This document shows positions 1-6,307 of a DNA stretch of 13,173 nt, piece after piece. The translations under genes and the position numbers were made by a program. Each line of letters starts with the position of its first letter. Position 1 is the first letter of the stretch. The stretch lies in contig DITY01000248.1 of the NCBI GenBank assembly GCA_002422955.1, positions 82,157 to 95,329 of the forward strand, read 5' to 3'. The notes under the pieces are model-generated. The model searched no databases, was not told the DNA's origin, and saw nothing but the letters and a program-made list of their open reading frames with translations. Source of the stretch: Planctomycetaceae bacterium UBA6172 (GTDB lineage: Bacteria > Planctomycetota > Planctomycetia > Pirellulales > Pirellulaceae).

Positions 1-362
1 AAATAAGCGTCGGGATGCGCCGCGAAGATTTTCAGCAGGTCCTTATGCATGAAGGGCTCGCCCCCCAGGATCCCGAAGAACCGATTGCCCATCGCCTTGG
101 CTTCATGGATCGTGCGATTGGCCGCGTCCAATTCGATCCGGTGCTGCTTCGACGCGACATCCACCCAGCAGCCTTGGCAGCGAAGGTTGCAGCTGTTGAT
201 CACGGACAGATACAGGAATGGTGGAAAGAACTCGCCTCGCCCGAGTCGCCGCTTGTGCTTGTACACGCTGGTCAGGCCACCGATACCCAGCGTCCAAAAC
301 GCCTTCCAAAGCAGCCGCTTGTCGGTTTCGGTCAAGAGCCGACGGGCCATGCGAAGATACAT
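1..362 (-). CDS. Radical SAM protein, N-terminal part only (cut by left edge)
   Basis: About 120 residues are visible; the gene continues beyond base 1. Residues 58-66 read CNLRCQGCW, the CxxxCxxC cluster-binding motif of radical SAM enzymes, which holds a [4Fe-4S] cluster that splits S-adenosylmethionine. It is followed by FFGILGGEPF around residues 95-104, the GGEP motif that contacts SAM. Before the barrel is a basic stretch of about 50 residues with no signal peptide, so it is probably cytoplasmic or membrane-peripheral. The substrate cannot be read from this part; the C-terminal half, where an auxiliary cluster domain would sit, is missing. The start is uncertain. ATG at 362 is used, with only a weak AGG about 10 bases upstream. 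ATG at 350 and an in-frame TTG at 452 are alternatives; the reading frame stays open back to a TAA just beyond 452. The class is certain, the function unknown. Confidence 0.88.
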   Translation of the reverse strand, partial: MYLRMARRLLTETDKRLLWKAFWTLGIGGLTSVYKHKRRLGRGEFFPPFLYLSVINSCNLRCQGCWVDVASKQHRIELDAANRTIHEAKAMGNRFFGILGGEPFMHKDLLKIFAAHPDAY

Positions 363-501
363 CGTCAAACCTGGCGAGACGAAGGGAGTGGAATCAACGA
401 CGCGTGCGGATGGTAACCCGTCGACGGGGTCACTGCCGGTCGCATCGATCAATTGACTTTAACACGACGGCCAGGATTCCTGTCAGGGGCTGCCGTCAGA
501 T

Positions 502-559
502 GGCCACCGCGTGCCGGCGGTTTGGCCTCCGGCGATTCCCGCCGCAGAGGGGGCGGGAA
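502..559 (-). terminator. Two tandem hairpins after the 676-residue gene
   Basis: Ten bases beyond the stop codon of the upstream minus-strand gene, 536-543 (TTCCCGCC) and 552-559 (GGCGGGAA) form a perfect 8-bp inverted repeat with an 8-base loop. A second, imperfect hairpin follows at 502-527: arms GGCC+CCGC and GCGG+GGCC, with a 1-versus-3-base internal loop. Neither is followed by a T-run, so this is not a canonical intrinsic terminator. It could be a non-canonical terminator, an RNA 3'-end stabiliser or a leader structure of the radical SAM gene. This is the only structure seen in the roughly 200 bases between the two genes. Confidence 0.4.
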
Positions 560-568
560 CGCGGGGAA

Positions 569-2599
569 TCAGCCGGCCTGCGCTTCGGCAAAGGTCGCTT
601 CAACGACCGTTCCTGTTGGGTCAGAGGAGATAATGCGGCCCAGGACCACGACCGGGCCGGTTGCCGATTCGATCGTGGGATCCAGCCCGCGAACTTCCAG
701 CGGCACCGTCCCTCGCCACCGGATGTAGCTCTTGCCGTCCTTCTTTTCGATCGGGCCGACGACCAACACGCCATCGCTGGGGCGGCTCTTGATCCGCGTC
801 CAATTGGCCGCCATCATCGACAAGGGTCCGATCAGGTCACTATCCGACATCCGCCGGAGGAGGTTCGAAAGCTCAGCTTGGTCTTCCGGCGCGGCGATCT
901 GTCCCGCTTTGGCCATTGCCAAATACAAGTCGGCCCAGCGACGCTTCAAAACATTCGTCCCGTCGGATTCCTGATGATTGACCAGCGTTTGAATCGCGGC
1001 CTCGATGCTCGCCAATTCCGTTCGCATCGCTTGGCTGAGGGGGCGTGGTTGCTGCCGTAATGCCGCTTCCGGACTCGCAATCGCCGGCTCCCGCGGCTCG
1101 ACGCGATTTGCCGGCTCCCGCAGTTCGACGCGCACCGCCGACGCCGAGGGCACCACGGGCAGGGTCAGCGGTTCAGGAGTCTGTGCTACCACCCCGGCGG
1201 CTGGAGCCTGGCGGGCGGGCGGAGTCATGCTCGGCGCCGGCGGTCGCGTGGCGTCGACCTCCCGGTTGGCCGTGGAACGGTCGGGCACGGCCGCAATCCG
1301 CGGTCCCGTGTCTTTGGCGGGCTGAGGCTTAGCCGTTTCGCTCGGCTTGGGCGCGACCTGAACTTGGCTGCCACTCGTTTCCGACAAATCGCTAGCAGTT
1401 CCGATTGGGAACGACAAGGGAGTCGGTTTGTCGCTAGCCGCATCCTCGTTCGTCTTGGCTGGAGCGGCGGCGACCGACGGGTCGAGGGTGGTGGGTGCGA
1501 CCGGCGGCTGCACGGGTTTGGCGACGGCCACGATCTCGCCCGTCCCGGCCGGGGGCTCTAGCTGAGGTTCCGCGTTGGGTTGGGTTGCCGCTACCAGGGG
1601 GGCGTCCGACTCCAACTCCGGCTCCGTGATCAAGACTTGGTGGTCGTCATGGAACAAGTTGCTCTCCGGCGGCATGGCGGCGATTTCAGCGGCGCGCGCC
1701 TTGGCTTGTTCCGTTTCGACGGTGTCCGGTCCGAGCGGCATTTCCAACTCGCCAGGTGGCCCGGAGGTCGGTTCGCTCGAAGGTTCCGGCGGGGGGGGCG
1801 ACGGCGCTTGTTCCCCAAGGAGTGGGTTCTGGGCTTGCTGCTTCCGGGGTCCCTCGGTGGGACGGTCGGAAGCTGAGGGCTGTTCGGTGCCGGCGTTGGG
1901 CTGATCCCGTGGTGTCAAATCCTCGCCCAAGGAGCGGCCGGTACGTTGGGTGAATCCGGTGGAGGTACTCGGCCTGGCGGCTTCACCCGCGCGAGTCGCG
2001 ATGGGGAGGGGACGCTGCCCTCCAAGAAATGGCCAGAAACCGAGGTCGAGCGGCTTGCCGATCAGGGCGAGCAAAATCCCCGCCAGCGGCAATGCCAACA
2101 ACCCGCCGAGCACGATCGAGATCAGGGAACGCAGCGGAGAAGCAGGCCTACGGCCCCGGGCACGCGGGACGCCACTCGGCTCATCCGCGAACTCGAATGC
2201 GGCTACCTGCTGCAGCGGCCGCGGCTCCTGGGCGACGCCGAAGTTCAGATCGAATGGCTCGTCTGGGGTTTCGAATTCATTTCGCCGCGGGTCATCCTCG
2301 CCCAGCTCGCTATCGTCCGACCCCCAACGCGTCGCGGTCTGAAGCTCCCCCGCAGGCGGAACGGACTCGGGGAACGTTTCGCCCGAACCCATCGCCATCG
2401 GGACGGGGCTGTCAGCCATCTCGCTCAGGGCTGCTCCCTCCGCGTCGAACAGTTCTGCCAGGGGCGGTGGCGAGATCCGTAGATCGGCAATGGAAAAACG
2501 GGCTTTGCACCACGGGCAACCGGCGATCGCGCCTTCGGGCAAAGCAAAATCAGGTACCCGAAATACGTCGCCACAGCTGGGACAGCGCACGTCGCTCAT
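569..2599 (-). CDS. Zinc-ribbon, single-pass membrane protein with long proline-rich region; function unknown
   Basis: This is a 676-residue protein not recognised as a named family. Residues 6-9 (CPSC) and 28-31 (CPWC) make an N-terminal CxxC...CxxC zinc ribbon similar to the short MJ0042-type fingers common on planctomycete proteins. An acidic linker follows to about residue 145, then a basic patch (RARGRRP) and one hydrophobic helix at about 157-181. The basic patch before the helix suggests the ribbon is cytoplasmic and the rest outside the cytoplasm (positive-inside rule). Residues 200-515 are low-complexity, rich in Pro, Ala, Thr, Ser and Glu. Residues 520-676 look folded: a helical part with LKRRWADLYLAMAKAG, then a strand-rich end with GVLVVGPIEKKDGKSYIRW. 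ATG at 2599 follows no clear Shine-Dalgarno sequence, but the ribbon starts five residues in, which supports it. It stands alone, with a 308-base gap upstream. Confidence 0.85.
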   Translation of the reverse strand: MSDVRCPSCGDVFRVPDFALPEGAIAGCPWCKARFSIADLRISPPPLAELFDAEGAALSEMADSPVPMAMGSGETFPESVPPAGELQTATRWGSDDSELGEDDPRRNEFETPDEPFDLNFGVAQEPRPLQQVAAFEFADEPSGVPRARGRRPASPLRSLISIVLGGLLALPLAGILLALIGKPLDLGFWPFLGGQRPLPIATRAGEAARPSTSTGFTQRTGRSLGEDLTPRDQPNAGTEQPSASDRPTEGPRKQQAQNPLLGEQAPSPPPPEPSSEPTSGPPGELEMPLGPDTVETEQAKARAAEIAAMPPESNLFHDDHQVLITEPELESDAPLVAATQPNAEPQLEPPAGTGEIVAVAKPVQPPVAPTTLDPSVAAAPAKTNEDAASDKPTPLSFPIGTASDLSETSGSQVQVAPKPSETAKPQPAKDTGPRIAAVPDRSTANREVDATRPPAPSMTPPARQAPAAGVVAQTPEPLTLPVVPSASAVRVELREPANRVEPREPAIASPEAALRQQPRPLSQAMRTELASIEAAIQTLVNHQESDGTNVLKRRWADLYLAMAKAGQIAAPEDQAELSNLLRRMSDSDLIGPLSMMAANWTRIKSRPSDGVLVVGPIEKKDGKSYIRWRGTVPLEVRGLDPTIESATGPVVVLGRIISSDPTGTVVEATFAEAQAG
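1083..1132 (-). repeat. 27-bp-period tandem repeat inside the proline-rich region
   Basis: Bases 1083-1105 and 1110-1132 match at 21 of 23 positions with a 27-base period. On the minus strand they encode two 9-residue units, VELREPANR and VEPREPAIA. This looks like an in-frame duplication in the extended segment of the 676-residue protein, consistent with that segment being a flexible spacer of variable length. Confidence 0.75.
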
Positions 2600-2907
2600 G
2601 AGTGGACCGTGATTGAGGGATTAGCTTCGGATTGGGCAAGCTTTCCAGTTGTAACCGCTTGTTGCTCCATCGTAACTACGGCACGCCGACCGAGTACCCG
2701 CAAATCTGGGCCGGATCGCGTCGCGCGATGCGGGTGTTGCCGGTCGAATCGGTCGTATCGTCCCATGGCTGGGCCAAGGCAAACCCGCCACGCCGAATGT
2801 CGGAACGCTCAACCAGCGAAATCGTTCGCCGCCACGGTCAGGCCTTCCCACCACTCCGCCATTAACCCTCAGGATAAACGCCACGCATGACGGCGGTAAA
2901 CGGCGGC
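2600..2907. other. Intergenic region between lpxK and the zinc-ribbon gene
   Basis: These 308 bases carry no convincing gene. They must hold the leader and probably the promoter of the zinc-ribbon gene, but no good -35/-10 pair was found on the minus strand. A perfect inverted repeat with 6-bp arms and a 3-base loop lies at 2715-2729 (ATCGCG TCG CGCGAT). Next to the lpxK end, 2861-2880 is a locally A/T-richer patch. A 56-codon minus-strand frame (2596-2766) ends in an ATGA overlap with the downstream start, but its Arg-rich content and weak third-position GC argue against it. Confidence 0.5.
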
Positions 2908-3990
2908 TCAAACGTCGGCATCGGAAGGTGCGGCAACTCGGTTCGCGGCCTCCCCGACCGTGTGAATCGTCTGATCGAATTCGCTCCCCCCCGCGAGAAT
3001 TTCGATCTCGATCAACAGCGCCCAAACGGGGTGCCCTTCAACCCGATCGGTCTTCAGCTTGACCAGATCCTTGTGAGTGCAAATCACTTCGATTCGGCGA
3101 TCCCCGAGGTCGGCCAGCCAATGACGCACTCGCTCCATCGTCGCCGAATCGTAGGGATCATGATCGGGCAGCGCGAGCACGGCGGTCACCTGAGCGCCGC
3201 AACCCCGAACCGTCTCCACGAAGGCATCCGGATTGCCGATCGCGCACAGCGCCGCCACCGGACGATCGAGCAGATGCGACAGGTCAGCGCGTTGGTCGGG
3301 CCAGCCCAACAAGCCCACCGGCCGATGGGTCGCTTGGACGATGATCGCGTGCGGCGCGATGCGGGCCAGGCGGGAGCTGATCTCGCGGCGGGCCTCCGCT
3401 GTAACCGCGTCGGCGCGACTCAGTACGATCACGCCGGCGCGGCGGAGGGACCCCAGCGGCTCGCGAAGCAGGCCGCGCGGTAACAGACGACCGAATCCGA
3501 ACGGGCAGGTCGCGTCGATCACCACGATATCCAGATCGCGCTGCAAGCGCCGATGCTGGAACCCGTCGTCCATCAGGATCACTTCAGACTCCAACTCCTC
3601 CACGGCGATCCGGGCCGCGTCCACCCGGTCGGGCTGTTGCAGATGCGGTACGTCGGCCAATCCCCAGGCCAATTCCATCGCCTCGTCGTTTTCTTCGCCC
3701 GGTGCCGCTCCGTAGCCGCGACTGACCAGCGCGACCCGCAGGCCTTGCTCGCGCAGCTTGCGGGCGACGTAGCGGACAAGCGGCGTCTTGCCCGTGCCGC
3801 CCACCGTGAGGTTGCCGATCGAGATCACCGGCACGGCGGCGCGATGCGAGCGAAGCCAGCCACGGTCGAAGCCGAAGTTGCGGCCCGCAATGGCGCCTCG
3901 ATACGGCACGGTCAGGGGCGACAACAGGCACCGCAACGCGACCGCCAGCGGCCCACGGCGTTTGCCGCTGAGCAAGTCTCGGTAATTCAT
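2908..3990 (-). CDS. lpxK: Tetraacyldisaccharide 4'-kinase (lipid A synthesis)
   Basis: LpxK phosphorylates the 4' position of the tetraacyldisaccharide 1-phosphate precursor to give lipid IVA, on the cytoplasmic face of the inner membrane. The 360 residues match the family's size and order. A hydrophobic/basic N-terminus (about 14-45) is the likely membrane-docking part. The P-loop is GNLTVGGTGKTP at 59-70. The DDGFQHRRLQRD motif is at 141-152, IVLSRAD at 188-194, AIGNPDAF at 250-257, and DHDPY at 276-280 holds the conserved Asp-His area. THKDLVKL lies at 305-312. The gene starts 34 bases after the cyclophilin-like gene and is probably cotranscribed with it. Its presence implies a lipid A-bearing outer membrane. 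No other lpx or kdt gene is in the window. Confidence 0.96.
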   Translation of the reverse strand: MNYRDLLSGKRRGPLAVALRCLLSPLTVPYRGAIAGRNFGFDRGWLRSHRAAVPVISIGNLTVGGTGKTPLVRYVARKLREQGLRVALVSRGYGAAPGEENDEAMELAWGLADVPHLQQPDRVDAARIAVEELESEVILMDDGFQHRRLQRDLDIVVIDATCPFGFGRLLPRGLLREPLGSLRRAGVIVLSRADAVTAEARREISSRLARIAPHAIIVQATHRPVGLLGWPDQRADLSHLLDRPVAALCAIGNPDAFVETVRGCGAQVTAVLALPDHDPYDSATMERVRHWLADLGDRRIEVICTHKDLVKLKTDRVEGHPVWALLIEIEILAGGSEFDQTIHTVGEAANRVAAPSDADV

Positions 3991-4014
3991 CCTCAGCGGA
4001 TCCGCTTGATGAGG
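3991..4014 (-). promoter_or_regulatory. Perfect 12-bp palindrome in the lpxK translation-start leader
   Basis: Bases 3995-4006 read AGCGGATCCGCT, a perfect self-complementary 12-mer, flanked by CCTC (3991-3994) and GAGG (4011-4014). It fills most of the 34-base gap between the cyclophilin-like stop and the lpxK ATG and ends 4 bases before that ATG. In RNA it could fold over the ribosome-binding area; the only GAGG on the message directly abuts the ATG. A role in tuning LpxK translation or mRNA processing is inference. It may be chance. Confidence 0.35.
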
Positions 4015-4024
4015 TTGCGGCCAA

Positions 4025-5404
4025 TCACGGCGCGTAGGTCACGGGATAGTCATGGCCCCGCTTGCGGATCACGCTGGCCCGCAAAATCCGATCGGGCGGC
4101 AGGACGACCACCGCATCCTGCTTCTCGCTCGGGTCGAGCCGGCGGAAGGAACCGACCACATCCATCCCTTCGATCACCCTGCCGAACACGGTTTGGCTAG
4201 GGTCTCGCGGGGCCATCGGCATCAAGGCGATCACGAATTGGCAACTGGCGGAGTTGGCTACTAGGCGGCCCGTGTCTTCGCCCTCGCTCCTTTTGGCCAT
4301 GAAGATCGAGCCGCGGAATATCCGTCGCCGGTCGGCGCGGTCGTGCTCATCCGGCAGAAACTTGCCCGACGTGCCGCTGCCATCACCAACCGGATCGCCG
4401 CCCATCGCCAACAGGTCATCGATCACCTGATAGAACTCGGATTCGTTGTAGAACCCTTCTTCGACCAGGCGGATGAAGTTCGCGACGGTGTTAGGGGCGT
4501 TGTTTTCGAACAGTTCCAACACCACTGGCCCACGGGTCGTCTCGAGCAGGACTCGGGGGAGATCATCCGCCTTGGCTTCCGCCTCCCGAATCGCCAGTTC
4601 CTCGGCCCACCACTGCGGATAGGCCTCGAGCAGCCCGCCCAACTGTTGGTCGACCTGTTCCAGCTTGTCGGGGCCTTCGGTCTCGACAAATCGCTTGTAC
4701 AGCGGCAGCACCTCGTCGAAACGCCCTTCCAAGAAAGCGCAGCGGGCCGCGAACACAGACAGCGCAGGGACTGGGATTCCGGAATCGATCAACAGTCTCG
4801 CGGCGTTGTAGGAATCCTCGTACACCGATTTCTGCTGGCGATACTCGATCGTCCTGAGCAGGAATCGCCCCGTTTCCGCGTCGTTCCCCAGCTCCGCATA
4901 CAGCTCTTGCGCTATCGAAAACAGCGTTCGCATCTCACCGCGGGCCCGGTCGCGAAGCTCCGCGAAACGGTCCATATTCTCGGGAGATCGGTCCACTTCG
5001 TTGCTGTATCGAATTTCCAGGCGTCGCATCTCGACCAGCGTTTCGGCCCAAGTTCGCCGCGCGTCGATGAACTGCTGGACCAACGCCTCCTGCTCCGGTG
5101 TAAGCGGGACCTCGACCGTCGTCGTCGGCGTGTCTGCTGACGAGGATGCGGCTGGGTCCGTGGCGGGGGCCACCTCGGGCGGTGAGGGGGACGCCGCCTC
5201 CTGGGCGACGGAGGGAGCCCCGCCGGCGGTCGTGACCGCGAATAGGCCCACCGCGATGGCGGACTTCGCCCATCGCGACAGATATCGCACGAAAGGGGAG
5301 TGATCTGCCGCGAGCGGGCTCGGGCTCCGTCGTCGCCAATGGGTTCGATCCGACATCTGGCACGGGTGGGTTGGAGGGACCTGGCTTTCGTAACCGCTGA
5401 ACAT
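4025..5404 (-). CDS. Exported cyclophilin-like protein with degenerate active site
   Basis: This 459-residue protein has a basic N-terminus and a hydrophobic helix at about 46-66 (KSAIAVGLFAVTTAGG). That is a signal peptide or membrane anchor, so the rest is periplasmic or extracytoplasmic. A Pro/Ala/Ser linker (67-98) is followed by a helical domain (about 100-280) of tetratricopeptide-like appearance. Residues 285-450 form a cyclophilin-type peptidyl-prolyl isomerase domain, with LLETTRGPVVLELFENNAPN, MGGD (334-337) and TVFGRVIEGMDVV. Against human CypA FHRIIPGFMCQGGD, this protein has FYQVIDDLLAMGGD (324-337): catalytic Arg55 becomes Gln, Phe60 becomes Leu and Gln63 becomes Met. Phe113 becomes Val, while Gln111 is kept. 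Isomerase activity is therefore doubtful; a binding role is possible. ATG at 5404 is used; Met17 (5356) is an alternative. Neither has a clear Shine-Dalgarno sequence. lpxK follows in the same unit. Confidence 0.88.
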   Translation of the reverse strand: MFSGYESQVPPTHPCQMSDRTHWRRRSPSPLAADHSPFVRYLSRWAKSAIAVGLFAVTTAGGAPSVAQEAASPSPPEVAPATDPAASSSADTPTTTVEVPLTPEQEALVQQFIDARRTWAETLVEMRRLEIRYSNEVDRSPENMDRFAELRDRARGEMRTLFSIAQELYAELGNDAETGRFLLRTIEYRQQKSVYEDSYNAARLLIDSGIPVPALSVFAARCAFLEGRFDEVLPLYKRFVETEGPDKLEQVDQQLGGLLEAYPQWWAEELAIREAEAKADDLPRVLLETTRGPVVLELFENNAPNTVANFIRLVEEGFYNESEFYQVIDDLLAMGGDPVGDGSGTSGKFLPDEHDRADRRRIFRGSIFMAKRSEGEDTGRLVANSASCQFVIALMPMAPRDPSQTVFGRVIEGMDVVGSFRRLDPSEKQDAVVVLPPDRILRASVIRKRGHDYPVTYAP

Positions 5405-5539
5405 AGATCAGGATAAACGAGTGAGTTCCTTCGCGTTAGCCCGCGGGCCATCCGGTAAACCACCGAATCGTCCGCGATGGCGGGGCGGCCACGGGGAACC
5501 TTCGTTCATTCTTCACGTCTGCTTAGGGCTACCGAATCC
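5405..5539. other. Divergent intergenic region between the cyclophilin-like gene and rsmD
   Basis: Promoters for both the cyclophilin-like/lpxK unit and rsmD should lie here. No convincing -35/-10 pair was found on either strand. A perfect 10-base palindrome, GCCCGCGGGC, sits at 5439-5448 and could be a regulator site, though short GC palindromes are common in such DNA. If rsmD starts at the upstream ATG (5477), the region shrinks to 72 bases. Confidence 0.4.
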
Positions 5540-6307
5540 GTGCGAACCCCCAAACGCCCCCCCCGCGGGAAATCGAATCAGGATTCCGAACCGACCAAGG
5601 GTCAGCTGCCGAAGAAGAACATCAAGCCGACCAAGCTACGGATCATCGGCGGCAGCATGCGCGGTCGGGGTGTCCTGTATGTCGGTGATCGGGCGATCCG
5701 ACCGATGAAGGAAAGCCTGCGCGAGGCGATGTTCAACATTGTCGGCCCGGCGATCAAGGGCCGCTTCGCCTGGGACCTGTTCGCCGGCACCGGAATCCTG
5801 GCGATCGAATCGTTCAGCCGCGGGGCGGCGGGGGCGGTCGCCGTCGAACGGAACCGTCGCTTTGCCCAAGCGATCGAAAAGAATGCCGCGGCGATCGGGA
5901 TCGGACCGGAGGAGGTCCAAGTCCTGTGCGGCGATACCTTCAAGGTCTCTCCCACGCGGATGAGCGAAGTGGCGGAGGATGCCCCCGACACCCCTTGGGT
6001 CGTTTTCTTCTGTCCGCCGTACGCGATGTGGATGGAGGAAACCGAGGCGCTGTTCGATCTGCTGAACACGACCGCGCGGTTCGCCCCGCCCTCCAGCCTT
6101 TTGGTGGTGGAGGCGGACAAGTTCTTCGACATCACGACGCTGCCGCTGGGACCATGGGACGTCCGTCCCAAGGGAAACATGACGCTCGCGTTTTTGGAAA
6201 ACGATCAGTTGGATACCGATCTCGCGGATACCGATCTCGCGGATACCGGCCCCGGCGATCAGTCGTCATCCGCGGTGGAATCGGAATCGGAATCCGATTC
6301 GGAGTAG
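5540..6307 (+). CDS. rsmD: 16S rRNA (guanine966-N2)-methyltransferase, RsmD family
   Basis: RsmD methylates G966 of 16S rRNA in the 30S subunit. Numbering from GTG 5540 (255 residues), LRIIGGSMRGR at 33-43 and RPMKESLREAMFNIVG at 54-69 are family hallmarks. DLFAGTGILAIESFSRGA at 79-96 is the SAM-binding motif I, and VAVERNR at 100-106 follows. Motif IV reads FFCPPYAM (156-163), with Cys158 where the family normally has Asn or Asp before PPY. The family fold ends near MTLAFLEND (about 214-222). Beyond it is a 33-residue acidic tail with DTDLA repeats and SESESDSE. The start is chosen because the 21 codons from an upstream ATG (5477) have weak third-position GC, while the codons after GTG look coding; neither has a well-spaced ribosome site. 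The last 49 bases overlap the 3' end of rsmH on the other strand. Confidence 0.92.
   Translation: MRTPKRPPRGKSNQDSEPTKGQLPKKNIKPTKLRIIGGSMRGRGVLYVGDRAIRPMKESLREAMFNIVGPAIKGRFAWDLFAGTGILAIESFSRGAAGAVAVERNRRFAQAIEKNAAAIGIGPEEVQVLCGDTFKVSPTRMSEVAEDAPDTPWVVFFCPPYAMWMEETEALFDLLNTTARFAPPSSLLVVEADKFFDITTLPLGPWDVRPKGNMTLAFLENDQLDTDLADTDLADTGPGDQSSSAVESESESDSE
6211..6248 (+). repeat. 15-bp tandem repeat, 2.5 copies, in the rsmD tail
   Basis: GGATACCGATCTCGC occurs identically at 6211-6225 and 6226-6240, then partially at 6241-6248. In the rsmD frame it encodes two repeated five-residue units of the DTDLA type. It lies just before the region shared with rsmH. Identical copies point to recent in-frame slippage or duplication that lengthened the acidic RsmD tail. 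Confidence 0.85.
6259..6307. other. Tail-to-tail gene overlap coding acidic Ser-rich ends on both strands
   Basis: The last 49 bases of rsmD (stop TAG at 6305-6307) are also the last 49 bases of rsmH (stop TGA at 6259-6261 on the minus strand). The core 6281-6304 is a degenerate hexamer repeat of the GAATCG type. Read forward it gives SESESDSE; read in reverse it gives SESDSDSDS. The same DNA therefore specifies an alternating Ser/acidic tail for each of two 16S rRNA methyltransferases. No room remains for a separate terminator between the two genes. Confidence 0.85.

Noticed and set aside
218..1060. 280-codon plus-strand ORF
   Set aside because: Antisense to both the radical SAM gene and the zinc-ribbon gene and spans their intergenic gap; Arg-rich with no motif.
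2596..2766. 56-codon minus-strand ORF ending in an ATGA overlap with the zinc-ribbon gene
   Set aside because: Arg-rich, weak third-position GC compared with neighbours, no ribosome site and no recognisable motif. A 4-base overlap alone is weak evidence.
2869..5419. 12-base exact repeat TCAGGATAAACG at 2869-2880 and 5408-5419, both intergenic
   Set aside because: Several 12-base matches are expected by chance in 13 kb. No third copy was noticed, and the positions relative to the genes differ.
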